Positions 36,457 through 45,523 of a stretch of 64,000 bases of DNA are shown piece after piece; within the stretch, counting starts at the first letter, position 1, and every line of letters starts with the position of its first letter. The DNA comes from Lachnospiraceae bacterium. Lineage in GTDB: Bacteria; Bacillota; Clostridia; Lachnospirales; Lachnospiraceae. The notes below the pieces were generated by a model, which ran no database searches, was not told the DNA's origin, and saw only the letters and a list, made by a program, of their open reading frames with translations. Made by a program: the position numbers and the translations under genes. The stretch is from contig JAPFDH010000090.1 in NCBI GenBank assembly GCA_026169045.1, forward strand, positions 1 through 64,000, written 5' to 3'.

Positions 36457-36642
36457 AATCCGACCTCCATCTTGTATTTATTCCCGCGAAGCAACAAGCC
36501 AAATGAACATGCCAGCATGTATCATCGGCAAATACCGTGAAGGTTCAATCCCCCACAGTTTAAGCTGCTTCTGCTCTGCACATGACTGCCCCGTAGCTTG
36601 CTGCGGGGTACTTGACTGAAAATAACATCCAATTTTCTGCCA
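36457..36642 (-). promoter_or_regulatory. structured 5' leader of the decarboxylase operon
   Basis: About 185 nt lie between the expected transcription start and the first ATG. The RNA would contain a 9-bp hairpin CCCCGCAGC/GCTACGGGG (36589-36608) early on, further short inverted segments including TGAAC/GTTCA around 36510-36550, and a GC-rich box near 36485 just before the ribosome binding site. No known riboswitch class was recognised. It may instead be a dispersed repeat, as its GC-rich core resembles sequences I recall from other Lachnospiraceae; that recollection is unverified. Confidence 0.45.
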
Positions 36643-36648
36643 AGTATA

Positions 36649-36677
36649 ATTGTACCTTTATTCGCTAAAATAATCAA
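36649..36677 (-). promoter_or_regulatory. promoter of the decarboxylase operon
   Basis: TTGATT (36672-36677) and TACAAT (36649-36654) with a 17-bp spacer on the minus strand. Confidence 0.75.
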
Positions 36678-36762
36678 CCTCAATTTCACTTTTTTATTAA
36701 GAATTTCTTAATAAATCTACAAAATATTCTCTAATTTTCTCCCACCCGCAAATCACAAAAAC

Positions 36763-38061
36763 TTACGCTGTCCCACGGATTCCCAGTGCTCTCATCCAAA
36801 CTTCCTTTAAAGCCCACCAAAAATCCACCTTTTCCACTGCCTCTTTCGTAACCAAGGGAATCTGTTTTATGACCACTCCATCCAAAACATACTCCACACT
36901 TCCCACGCAGGTTCCCTTTTCCACCGGTGCATGGATTGTTTTCAACGTATGGACATTAATCTCCACCTTTTCATCGTTAGCAAGAAGTAATGATAATTGC
37001 TTATCCTCAGAGGATTCTTTCATCTCTGTTTCTACTATAACTTTTTCTTTCAAATCTCCGGACTCCGGTATCCCATCCAATACAAGAACCGGATCCGTGT
37101 CAATTTCCTGCCACACATTGCGAATCTCGTAGTTCTCCAGCCCATATTCCATTAACTTTTTCGTATCACTCCATTTATACGTTTTATTATTTGGCCATCC
37201 ACAAGCCAAAAGTGCGACGATAAATGTTTTTCCGTCCCGTTTCAACGCTCCCACATAACAATATCCGGCGTTTCCCGTAAAACCTGTTTTTCCGCTGAGT
37301 GCTCCATCCATCATATCCAGAAAAGCATTATGGTTCTGACAGGAAAAACTTCTTTTCCCTGTGATATCTGAAAATGTATAGGTACGGGTTTGTGTGATTT
37401 TTAAAAAATCCTCTTTCTTTTCCGATTCCTCAATACAGTATCGCATAATTCTGGCCAAATCGGCAGCTGTCGTATAATGTTCCTGCGCATCCAATCCGTT
37501 GGGGGTCACAAAATGTGTATTTTCACATCCGATTTCTTCTGCCTTCTTATTCATCATTTCAGCGAACTGCTCCACGCTTCCCCCAATTCCTTCCGCCAAA
37601 ATCACGGCAGCATCGTTATGGGATTCCAGCATTAAAGAATATAACAAATCTCTTCCATAATATTCTTCCCCCGCCACTGCCCCCAGTTTTACTTTTGGCA
37701 TCTGAGCGGCATAAGAAGATACCGGATACACATCATCCTCTCCCCCCTGTTCCAAAACCAGAATACATGTCATAATTTTCGTTGTGCTCGCCATGGGAAG
37801 AATCTTATTTCCGTCTTTTTCCACTAAAATACGCCCGGATGCTGCATCCATCAATACTGCAGATCGGGCGTACAAATCCAATTCCTTTGTATTATTTTCT
37901 TCTTCACTGTTTGTCTGGGCATACATCTCTTCTGTCTCATTTTCTATGTATGCATCACCATTTACCGCACTTCCTGTCTGTGCCACACCAACAAAGATCA
38001 TGAAAGCAGCCAGAATACCGGTCAGCTTCTTTTTGCATTTTACTTTTTTCACTTTACCCAC
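36763..38061 (-). CDS. D-alanyl-D-alanine carboxypeptidase (S11, DacF/DacA-like)
   Basis: A secreted low-molecular-weight penicillin-binding protein of about 432 residues that trims the terminal D-Ala of stem peptides. A basic start and signal peptide (KKKLTGILAAFMIFVGVAQ) precede the catalytic domain with S92-TTK, S147-HN and K258-TG. A beta-rich C-terminal domain and a final amphipathic helix (WWALKEVWMRAL) for membrane attachment follow. The start is uncertain: no ATG has a good ribosome binding site. A GTG at 38061 after AAGGA is chosen, with another GTG three codons on. An ATG at 38145 lies inside the repeat remnant and is rejected. Confidence 0.88.
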   Translation of the reverse strand: MGKVKKVKCKKKLTGILAAFMIFVGVAQTGSAVNGDAYIENETEEMYAQTNSEEENNTKELDLYARSAVLMDAASGRILVEKDGNKILPMASTTKIMTCILVLEQGGEDDVYPVSSYAAQMPKVKLGAVAGEEYYGRDLLYSLMLESHNDAAVILAEGIGGSVEQFAEMMNKKAEEIGCENTHFVTPNGLDAQEHYTTAADLARIMRYCIEESEKKEDFLKITQTRTYTFSDITGKRSFSCQNHNAFLDMMDGALSGKTGFTGNAGYCYVGALKRDGKTFIVALLACGWPNNKTYKWSDTKKLMEYGLENYEIRNVWQEIDTDPVLVLDGIPESGDLKEKVIVETEMKESSEDKQLSLLLANDEKVEINVHTLKTIHAPVEKGTCVGSVEYVLDGVVIKQIPLVTKEAVEKVDFWWALKEVWMRALGIRGTA

Positions 38062-38123
38062 AATTTCCTTATTTTCTTTTTTACAGGATATGTGGGCAGG
38101 CTGTGAATTATGCGCAAAAAAAT

Positions 38124-38217
38124 GTAACCGTTCAGCCCGCGCCATTCGTAAAACCGCACTGCGTGCTTATTGTGGCTATCGCCACCGTTTTACTCATTTA
38201 CAGGCGCTCAGCTCATA
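38124..38217 (-). repeat. half copy of a 165-bp IS66-like MITE family
   Basis: Starting with GTAACCGTTCAGCC, this 94-bp stretch matches the reverse complement of the right part of the full copies at 60592-60756 and 62766-62930, with only a few differences, and breaks off after CAGCTCATA. It sits between the HAD phosphatase gene and the D,D-carboxypeptidase gene. It supplies the phosphatase stop codon. Confidence 0.85.
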
Positions 38218-38863
38218 TCAATTGTAAGATTTCTTCGGGATGATGAATAACATATTTGGGATGACATGCTTTCAGCTCGTTTTCCCCCCGGTATCCCCAC
38301 AGAACAGCGGCACAATCCATACCGGCAGCCTTTCCTGTTTCCATATCCGTGGCACTGTCTCCGATATAGAGACATTCCTTTATTTTTACTCCCAATGCTT
38401 CCGCTGTCAGGATCGCCCCGGCGGGATCCGGTTTTCTCGGAACCGTTTCTTTCTGTCCGTTTATCAAATCAAAATACCCTTTTCCGAAAATTCCTTCCAC
38501 ATTATCCAATGCCCGTGCATGCGGCTTATTGGAAAGTACGGCGATCTGAATCTTTTTCTCTTTCAATCCTTCCAGCAGTTGGGGAATTCCCTCATAGGGC
38601 TTTACACGATACATACAACATTCCTTAAATACCCTCTGATATACGATAAGAGCCTCTTCGTAATGATGTAACGTCTTATCTCCTCCATGAATCAAAGCTC
38701 GCTCTACCAGTTTCTTATATCCCTCTCCCACAAAACGCTTGCATAATTCCGTGTCAATGGGATCTATTCCAAATTGTTTCATGGTGTCATTGATGGATTT
38801 CGTCAAAGCCCATATGGAATTTACCAATGTTCCATCCAAATCAAATATACAACACCGATACAT
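38213..38863 (-). CDS. HAD family phosphatase (phosphoglycolate phosphatase-like)
   Basis: A 216-residue HAD hydrolase of the Gph/PpaX type. It shows FDLDGTLVNS (motif I), VLSNKPH (motif II), the lysine of PRKPDPAG and YIGDSATDMETGKAAGM (motif IV), with a helical cap between motifs I and II. Substrates in this group include phosphoglycolate and pyrophosphate. The stop codon TGA lies inside the truncated repeat at 38124-38217, so the last few residues may differ from relatives without the insertion. It starts 14 bp after the nitroreductase gene. Confidence 0.88.
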   Translation of the reverse strand: MYRCCIFDLDGTLVNSIWALTKSINDTMKQFGIDPIDTELCKRFVGEGYKKLVERALIHGGDKTLHHYEEALIVYQRVFKECCMYRVKPYEGIPQLLEGLKEKKIQIAVLSNKPHARALDNVEGIFGKGYFDLINGQKETVPRKPDPAGAILTAEALGVKIKECLYIGDSATDMETGKAAGMDCAAVLWGYRGENELKACHPKYVIHHPEEILQLI

Positions 38864-38877
38864 CGTCTTGTTCCTTC

Positions 38878-39645
38878 CTATTCTATAACTATCGTGGCAG
38901 CATACTCATAATTTCTCATATTCTTTTCAGAAATACTCTCCATCCGCTGCACCTCACATTGCAGCCACAGTTCTTCTGCCGCCAATACAAAATGAGATAA
39001 TACCACTCCGATATCAAAATCTTTTGTTTTTCCAATCGCAGGCATCCACTTCCACTGCTTCCGTTCAAACACATGGATTCGGTTATGATAAACCACAAAC
39101 CTCCATGGCTGTGCATTAAACGCAGAGGGGGCCAGACGTGCTGTCCGAAGCAGGGTTTTCATATCCTCCCCTATCTCTTCCTTGGCTACCATCATGTCCT
39201 GCAGACGCATTCTTCTGACTTCTTTTACATCCCGCTCAATACATTCTCTTCCCATTCCGAATGCAACCACCATAACCGGTTTTAAACCTTTGGCTTCATC
39301 CGGTTGGCAGGTAGTGTGAACTCCTCCCTGAAAGCAGGATCCAATTCCTTTGGTCACCAGATACAACACCAATTGTTCCAATATAAATCCTGCATTGCGA
39401 ACAGCTTTTCGACTTTCTTCTGTGTAAAAGACCATATAGTAAGGAGCCTCTACCTTCCATGGACCTTTCAACGTCTTTTTCTGAGCCTTTCCGTCCAATA
39501 ATTCAATGTGCCATCGTATCTCATCATAAAGAGGGGAGACAGCCTGAATATATCGCCGAATATGCTTCATCGTCAGTTCATCAATCGGTTTCATCTGAAA
39601 CTTACGCACTGATTGTCTTACATAAATGGCCTCATACAAATTCAT
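38878..39645 (-). CDS. nitroreductase family protein
   Basis: A 255-residue FMN-dependent oxidoreductase-like protein. The N-terminus LYEAIYVRQSVRKFQMKPID holds the R-x-S-x-R FMN phosphate site. The second half has LLRTARLAPSAFNAQPWRFV, the S-x-x-N-x-Q-P-W signature. The first half is a degenerate repeat of the fold, as in Tm-1586-like members. Its substrate is unknown. GGGGAGG precedes the ATG. An extended -10 promoter lies at 39694-39702. Confidence 0.88.
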   Translation of the reverse strand: MNLYEAIYVRQSVRKFQMKPIDELTMKHIRRYIQAVSPLYDEIRWHIELLDGKAQKKTLKGPWKVEAPYYMVFYTEESRKAVRNAGFILEQLVLYLVTKGIGSCFQGGVHTTCQPDEAKGLKPVMVVAFGMGRECIERDVKEVRRMRLQDMMVAKEEIGEDMKTLLRTARLAPSAFNAQPWRFVVYHNRIHVFERKQWKWMPAIGKTKDFDIGVVLSHFVLAAEELWLQCEVQRMESISEKNMRNYEYAATIVIE

Positions 39646-39693
39646 GGCTGCCTCCCCTGATTTTTATTTACAGACTTCTAAACTCTGTAAATT

Positions 39694-39702
39694 AGTATAG
39701 CA
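39694..39702 (-). promoter_or_regulatory. extended -10 promoter of the nitroreductase gene
   Basis: On the minus strand TGC directly precedes TATACT (39694-39699), an extended -10 element about 50 bp upstream of the ATG. There is no good -35. An inverted repeat TTTACAG/CTGTAAA overlaps the expected start site. Confidence 0.45.
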
Positions 39703-39759
39703 TAAAAACCAGTAAAAAAACTCATAAAAAAATTTCATTTTTCTTACGTTTTTTGTACT

Positions 39760-41556
39760 TTAACCCACCAATTTTTCCAATTCGTCCACTAAATTTTTAA
39801 ATACATCCAATGCTGACTGAACCGGCTGTGGTGTTGTCATATCCACTCCTGCCACTTTCAGCAGGTCAATGGGATCAAGGCTGCATCCTCCCTTTAAAAA
39901 CTTTTTGTACTGTTCTACAGCCGTACTTCCTTCCTTCAAGATCCGGTTTGACAATGCAATCGCCGCCGAAAATCCTGTGGCATACTGATATACATAAAAT
40001 GGGGTATAAAAATGAGGTATACGCGTCCATTCCAATCCGATCGCTTCATCACTCACCATATCCGGTCCGAAATAAAGTTTGTTCAACTCATGGTATGTCC
40101 GACTGATCTCCTGAGCGGTCAGAGGTTCTCCCTTTTCCACCTTTCTGTGCATGTTATATTCAAACTCAGCAAACATCGTCTGGCGATAAATGGTTCCCTT
40201 AAATTTATCCAGAAAATGATTAATCAAAATCATACGCTCATTTTTGTTTTCTGTCTTTTCCAAAAGATCGTGGATTAAAAGTGCTTCATTGCAGGTAGAT
40301 GCCACTTCAGCCACAAAAATCTTATATCCGGCATAAGCAAAGGGCTGATTCTTTTTGGAATAATAACTGTGAATGGAATGTCCCATCTCATGAGCCAAGG
40401 TAAACACATTATCCAATGTTCCTCTGTAATTCAATAAAACATAGGGATGCGACTGGTAGCTTCCCCAGGAATACGCCCCGCTTCTCTTTCCTTCGTTTTC
40501 ATAGACATCAATCCAGCGATTTTCAAAACCTTCTTTTAAAATCTCCAGATATTCTTCTCCCATGGGTTTTAATCCCTCTGCCACAATTTTTTTGGCTTCC
40601 TCGAATGTATACTCTTTCCCGCTTTCATGAATAATCGGCGCATACACATCATACATGTGCAGCTCCTCTACTCCCAGCATCTTTTTGCGAAGTTTTACAT
40701 ACCGATACATAGAATCCAGATTTTTATGAACTGTCTCGATTAAATTGTCATACACCGCTTCCGGAATATTGCTCTGATCCAGGAAACTGGCTCTGGAAGA
40801 AGGATAATTTCTTGCCTTTGCAAAGAAAACCGCTTGTTTTACATTGGATGCAAAAATCGATGCGAACGTATTTTTATACTGTTCTCTGACCCGATAATAG
40901 GTTTCAAACGCTTCTTTTCTCACCTGTCTGTCTTCCGATTCCAAAAGCGGAACCAGACTGGAATCTGTCAGATCTACCAGATTTCCTTCACTGTCTTTTA
41001 CGTTTGGATACTTCATATCCGCATTTTCCAACATACGGAAGATGTTTGCCGGTGCATTTCCAAGATCAGCTGCATCTGCCAGCAATGCTTCTATTTCACC
41101 GGAACGTGTATGGGCATTCCTACGGAAAATTTCCTGAAACACCCGTTTATAAAATCTGAGTCCTTCCTCTTCTTCCATGGCATGATTGATCCATTCTTCT
41201 GTCAATGATAGAATTTCAGGATTCATAAATGCCGAACCGCTGTCCAGTTTTACCATTAAATCTTCTGCACGCATAGCCAACTGTTGATAATAGGCATCTG
41301 CCGTATCCTGGTCTCTCCTCTGCTGCGCATATACGTATACATTATCCAAAATGCAATACATTTGATAGTAAAGATCAAGCGCTTCTTTCAAAGACTTAGG
41401 GCTTTTTCCCAATGTTCCCTCCATGGCCTGAAACTGAACCAGAAGTTCTTCTGCTTTCTTTAAATCACTTTCCCATACAGCATCGGTCTCATACAGAGAT
41501 TCCAAATCCCATGTATCCTTCTTTTCTACTTCATTTCTCTTCTTTAATGTCTTCAT
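39760..41556 (-). CDS. pepF: oligoendopeptidase F
   Basis: A 598-residue M3 family zinc endopeptidase that cleaves short peptides in the cytoplasm. The zinc site is TLAHEMGHSIHSYYSKK with a downstream acidic ligand in VAEVASTCNEALL. Also typical are the N-terminal KKDTWDLESLYE and the C-terminal FYVYQYATGFSAAIALSNRI. The ATG at 41556 gives the family length and lies 6 nt after GAGG; two other in-frame ATGs just upstream are less well placed. It follows the ABC exporter pair by 87 bp. Confidence 0.96.
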   Translation of the reverse strand: MKTLKKRNEVEKKDTWDLESLYETDAVWESDLKKAEELLVQFQAMEGTLGKSPKSLKEALDLYYQMYCILDNVYVYAQQRRDQDTADAYYQQLAMRAEDLMVKLDSGSAFMNPEILSLTEEWINHAMEEEEGLRFYKRVFQEIFRRNAHTRSGEIEALLADAADLGNAPANIFRMLENADMKYPNVKDSEGNLVDLTDSSLVPLLESEDRQVRKEAFETYYRVREQYKNTFASIFASNVKQAVFFAKARNYPSSRASFLDQSNIPEAVYDNLIETVHKNLDSMYRYVKLRKKMLGVEELHMYDVYAPIIHESGKEYTFEEAKKIVAEGLKPMGEEYLEILKEGFENRWIDVYENEGKRSGAYSWGSYQSHPYVLLNYRGTLDNVFTLAHEMGHSIHSYYSKKNQPFAYAGYKIFVAEVASTCNEALLIHDLLEKTENKNERMILINHFLDKFKGTIYRQTMFAEFEYNMHRKVEKGEPLTAQEISRTYHELNKLYFGPDMVSDEAIGLEWTRIPHFYTPFYVYQYATGFSAAIALSNRILKEGSTAVEQYKKFLKGGCSLDPIDLLKVAGVDMTTPQPVQSALDVFKNLVDELEKLVG

Positions 41557-41643
41557 CATGCACCTCATTCCTATGTTCGTTTGCATCGGTTATTTCAATG
41601 GATTACTCCACCGGATTTCCTCCATGGACAAAACGCATTGGGA

Positions 41644-43428
41644 TTACTGCAAGTTTTTAAACTGCGCCTGATAAAGTTCATAATAAGCGCCTTGTTTTTC
41701 CATCAGCTGGCTATGATTGCCTTCTTCTACGATTGTACCATGGTCGATCACAAATATTCTATCAGCTTTTTTTATCGTTGACAAGCGATGGGCGATGACA
41801 AATGATGTCCTTCCTTTCAAAAGAGTTTCAATCCCCTGCTGAACCAGACGCTCCGTATGGGTGTCAATACTGGATGTAGCCTCATCCAGCACCAATATTC
41901 TGGGCATGGAAACCATGGTTCTCGCAAAAGCCAGAAGCTGACGCTGTCCAATGGATAATCCGGCCCCGCGCTCACTGATTTTTGTATCATACCCGTCTTC
42001 CATCTGCATAATAAAATCATGGGCGTTCACCGCTTTTGCTGCTTCAATGATCTCTTCATCCGTCGCATCCAAACGGCCATAGCGGATATTTTCTTTTATC
42101 GTACCGGAAAATAGGAAATTATCCTGTGTCATAATACCCATCTGTTTTCTGAGGCTTAGTATGGACACATCTCTCAAATCATATCCATCTACCAAAACCC
42201 TTCCCTTGGTCACCTCATAAAATCGGCTGATCAGATTGACAATCGTGGTTTTACCCGCTCCGGTCGGTCCCACAAGTGCAATGGTTTCTCCCGGTTTTAT
42301 GGTAAAACTCACATCATTTAATACCATCTGATCCGGTGCATCTTCATAGGCAAATGATACATGATCAAACGTCACTTCTCCTTTTACATCCGGTAATTCC
42401 ACTACATCTTCCTTATCCTTAATTTCCGGATCCGTATCCAGAATTTCAAATACCCGTTCTGCCGCCGAAAGGTTTGTCACCATTTTATTATAAAAATTTG
42501 CCAGATTTCGAAGAGGACTCCAAAACATTCCCAGATATGTGGAAAAAGCCATAAAGGTACCTACTCCCACATTTCCTACACCAAGAATCTTTATTCCTAT
42601 AAAATATAGAAGAAATCCTCCCACGCCCCATGTCACATCGATCAAAGAACCGAAGGCATCCGCAAACCGAACCGCTCCGGTAAAGGCAGCCACCTGTTCG
42701 TTGACCAAAATATCAAAATCTTCCATGGACTCCTCTTCTGAGCGAAAACTCTGTACAATACGGATACCCGAAAGTTTTTCATGTACAAACGCATTTACAT
42801 TGGAATTTTTCTTTCTGACCAACTGCCAGCGCTTATGGGAAAATGTCTGAATAATATACATACCTCCTGCCAGAAACGGTAAGGTAATCAAAGCTGCCAA
42901 TGCCAGCTTCATATTTAATACCATCATGATCACCATGACACCGATGATCGTACAAAAATCCGGAATCAACGTGGTCACACTGTCCGAAAGTACCTCTTTT
43001 AATGAATTAACATCCCCGATTACCCTGGCAAGAATTTTACCGGTCGGTCGGCTGTCAAAGAAATGAAAACTCAGTTTTTGAATGTGCACATAAAGTTCTT
43101 CCCTGATTTTTAAAAGAACATTATTTGCCATTTTAGCCACCATAACCATCCGCAATTTTACTCCCGCCATCCATAAGAGATTCAATCCAAGAGCAAAAAA
43201 TCCCAATTTTATTAACCCGGATATATCTCCCTGTGCAATATCCACATCAATGGCATGTTGAATCAAAAGCGGATTGACCATGGTAATCGCTGTCGTCACA
43301 GCCATGATCACACACACGATTCCAATCGTTTTTTTATAATCAAGCAGATAACGAAACAGGCGTTTAATGGTATCCCGGTTCATCACCTGTTTTTGTTCTT
43401 CATCATCACGAAATGAATTAACTGCCAT
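41644..43428 (-). CDS. ABC exporter half-transporter, catalytic NBD
   Basis: A 594-residue type IV ABC exporter half: six membrane spans, then a nucleotide-binding domain with Walker A GPTGAGKTT, Q-loop MTQDNFLFSG, signature LSIGQ (third position altered from LSGGQ), Walker B VLDEATSSID with the catalytic Glu present, and switch His in IAHRLSTI. It lies 19 bp after the partner gene and forms a heterodimer. The signature change here and the Asp in the partner Walker B fall on the same composite ATP site, as in BmrCD and TM287/288. The substrate (drug, lipid or peptide) is unknown. Confidence 0.93.
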   Translation of the reverse strand: MAVNSFRDDEEQKQVMNRDTIKRLFRYLLDYKKTIGIVCVIMAVTTAITMVNPLLIQHAIDVDIAQGDISGLIKLGFFALGLNLLWMAGVKLRMVMVAKMANNVLLKIREELYVHIQKLSFHFFDSRPTGKILARVIGDVNSLKEVLSDSVTTLIPDFCTIIGVMVIMMVLNMKLALAALITLPFLAGGMYIIQTFSHKRWQLVRKKNSNVNAFVHEKLSGIRIVQSFRSEEESMEDFDILVNEQVAAFTGAVRFADAFGSLIDVTWGVGGFLLYFIGIKILGVGNVGVGTFMAFSTYLGMFWSPLRNLANFYNKMVTNLSAAERVFEILDTDPEIKDKEDVVELPDVKGEVTFDHVSFAYEDAPDQMVLNDVSFTIKPGETIALVGPTGAGKTTIVNLISRFYEVTKGRVLVDGYDLRDVSILSLRKQMGIMTQDNFLFSGTIKENIRYGRLDATDEEIIEAAKAVNAHDFIMQMEDGYDTKISERGAGLSIGQRQLLAFARTMVSMPRILVLDEATSSIDTHTERLVQQGIETLLKGRTSFVIAHRLSTIKKADRIFVIDHGTIVEEGNHSQLMEKQGAYYELYQAQFKNLQ

Positions 43429-43447
43429 CTTTTTCACCACCTCTCAA

Positions 43448-45199
43448 TTATTCAGCATCAAAAACAGGTTCCCATTGGGTATCATATTGGGCCAGATATG
43501 TATCATAATACATTCCTTTTTTCTTCATCAACTCTTCATGGGTTCCCCGTTCTGCAATTTTTCCATCTTTCAAAATAATAATTTCATCTGCATGTCGGAC
43601 AGCGGAAATACGATGGGCAATAATCAATTTTGTCACATCATGCAATTTTCCCAATTCTGTCTGAATCTGATATTCTGTTTCCATATCCAGTGCAGATGTG
43701 GAATCATCCAAAATCAAAATCGGCGTTTTCTTCGCCAAAGCTCTCGCAATACTGATTCTCTGTTTCTGACCACCGGACAGCCCCACTCCCCGTTCACCTA
43801 TGACAGTTTCATAGCGATCACTCAAGTGTTCAATAAATCCATGGGCACTGGCTGCACATGCTGCCTGATACACAGTATCATATTCCATCCGTTTCCTCTG
43901 TCCGATACTGATATTTTCCTGAATCGTATCAGAAAAAAGGAAAACGTCCTGCATAACCACTGCTATATTTTTACGAATATCTTCCAGACGCATAGTTCGG
44001 ATATCCACATCATCGATTTTTACACAGCCGGATGCGGTATCATAAAATCGTTCCAACAGATTAATGATCGAGGATTTCCCGGATCCGGTCATCCCCATGA
44101 TGCCAAGTGTTTTCCCCGCATCTACATGGAAACTGATATCTTCCAAAATCTTATGGCCTTCTATTTCCAAATCCACATGTTCAAAAGCAATTTCTCCTTT
44201 TACCGAATCGACTTCCACCGGATTTTCCGGATCTTTTATCTCTGCCTCTTCTTTCATGATTTTATCTACTTTTTTATAAGAAGCAATAGCCGCCGCCAAT
44301 TCATTGGAAAGCCATCCCAAACATTCCATCGGCCAGATAATATTGTTGGCATATTCTGTAAATGCTCCCAATTCTCCAATGGTAATCTGATCATAAATGA
44401 CCATGATTCCTCCCACGATAACGACACAGACCAACATAATCTTTGTATAAAAAGAAATGTTTGGTTCATATTTCGCCAATACTTTGGCCAATTTCATATT
44501 CAAATCATAGTATTTTCCATTCTGTTTCCGGAACTTTTGAATTTCATATTCCTCTCGCGCAAAGGATTTTACTGTACGTACACCGGCAAGATTTTCCTGG
44601 GCTACCGTATTCAGCTCGGCATTCTGCTCGCTGATATTCTGATATACCTGATCCAGCTTATTTTCCAGACGCACTGCCGTCCAGCCCACCAATGGCATAG
44701 TAATCAAAGGTACCAACATCAAAAGAGGACTGATATGGAACATACAATAAATAACCGCACAAGTATGTACAATACTCTCAATGATCAGCATTCCGATAAA
44801 ACCTGTCACTGACCAGATTCGATCCACATCGTCTTTGACGCGGGCCATTAATTCTCCCGTGTTGGTTCTGTCAAAATATCCCACACCCAATCCCTGAATA
44901 TGGCCAAATAACATTTTTCGCAAATCTCTTCCGACGCGCACACCTGCACAATCAAAAATAAATTCTTTGATATATCCGCAAATAGCTCTTCCAAACCCGA
45001 TTCCCAAAAGCATCAAAAGAAGTCGCATCAGCAATTCAACTCTGCCGTCTCCGATTACATCATCAATGATGCTCTGTGTCACCTGTGGACCTTTCATATC
45101 CAAATATATAGCCACAAACATAGCCAAAAAACCAATCAGATAAAAGTACCACCATCTCATCATATAAGCCAATACTTTTCTTTTCTTATCCCGTTTCAT
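43448..45199 (-). CDS. ABC exporter half-transporter, degenerate NBD
   Basis: A 583-residue partner half-transporter with six spans and a nucleotide-binding domain: Walker A GMTGSGKSS, Q-loop VMQDVFLFSD, intact signature LSGGQKQR, Walker B LILDDSTSALD in which Asp replaces the catalytic Glu, and His switch IAHRISAV. That substitution marks the degenerate site of heterodimeric exporters. It is the first gene of the pair, downstream of a small-ORF unit and two terminators. GAGAGG precedes the ATG. Its own promoter was not identified in the gap of about 70 bp to the preceding terminator. Confidence 0.93.
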   Translation of the reverse strand: MKRDKKRKVLAYMMRWWYFYLIGFLAMFVAIYLDMKGPQVTQSIIDDVIGDGRVELLMRLLLMLLGIGFGRAICGYIKEFIFDCAGVRVGRDLRKMLFGHIQGLGVGYFDRTNTGELMARVKDDVDRIWSVTGFIGMLIIESIVHTCAVIYCMFHISPLLMLVPLITMPLVGWTAVRLENKLDQVYQNISEQNAELNTVAQENLAGVRTVKSFAREEYEIQKFRKQNGKYYDLNMKLAKVLAKYEPNISFYTKIMLVCVVIVGGIMVIYDQITIGELGAFTEYANNIIWPMECLGWLSNELAAAIASYKKVDKIMKEEAEIKDPENPVEVDSVKGEIAFEHVDLEIEGHKILEDISFHVDAGKTLGIMGMTGSGKSSIINLLERFYDTASGCVKIDDVDIRTMRLEDIRKNIAVVMQDVFLFSDTIQENISIGQRKRMEYDTVYQAACAASAHGFIEHLSDRYETVIGERGVGLSGGQKQRISIARALAKKTPILILDDSTSALDMETEYQIQTELGKLHDVTKLIIAHRISAVRHADEIIILKDGKIAERGTHEELMKKKGMYYDTYLAQYDTQWEPVFDAE

Positions 45200-45268
45200 A
45201 ATACCCCTCTCTTCTTTTTGGATTATCTTCTTCTCCAGTCAAATTTCTCCCAGTACTCGTTCGATTTC

Positions 45269-45300
45269 AAAAAAAAGACCCGCAGATTTCTCTGCCGGTC
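45269..45300 (-). terminator. terminator upstream of the ABC exporter genes
   Basis: A 10-bp stem with one mismatch (45277-45286 with 45291-45300) and TTTC loop is followed on the minus strand by eight T. Confidence 0.85.
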
Positions 45301-45308
45301 TTTTCCCA

Positions 45309-45424
45309 TTTTGTTTGTCCCTTTCTTTAAGCGTTTCTGATAAAAAGCCGCTGATTCCCCATGGACATATTCGCGGACAGTCGCCGTTATATATAATATC
45401 CGTGCACGGCTCGTTGTCTACGCA
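45309..45424 (-). repeat. noncoding unit with a dispersed 20-bp repeat
   Basis: The stretch lies between two terminators. Its start on the minus strand (45404-45423) shares 19 of 20 bases with 60346-60365, directly upstream of the helicase gene. Minus-strand frames through it read TTSRARILYITATVREYVHG, a string I recall from many short predicted proteins of Lachnospiraceae, which suggests a common repeat rather than a gene. No good start or ribosome binding site was found. Confidence 0.5.
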
Positions 45425-45456
45425 TAAAAAAAGACCGCAGTCACACAGACTGCGGT
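45425..45456 (-). terminator. terminator of the small-ORF unit
   Basis: A perfect 9-bp GC-rich stem (45434-45442 with 45448-45456) with a 5-nt loop is followed on the minus strand by CTTTTTTT. Confidence 0.92.
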
Positions 45457-45523
45457 ATCATTCTGAAATCCTAGGCGTTTCCATGCATCTGATCCATATC
45501 ACATAAAATGTTTCTGATGCCCG

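Noticed and set aside
43367..44812. plus-strand open frame of 481 codons
   Set aside because: It is entirely antisense to the clear ABC exporter genes. Its translation is rich in H, F, I and S as expected for the reverse of such genes, and it matches no family.
45315..45506. plus-strand frame of 63 codons
   Set aside because: It runs antisense through two terminators and the dispersed repeat, and has no ribosome binding site.
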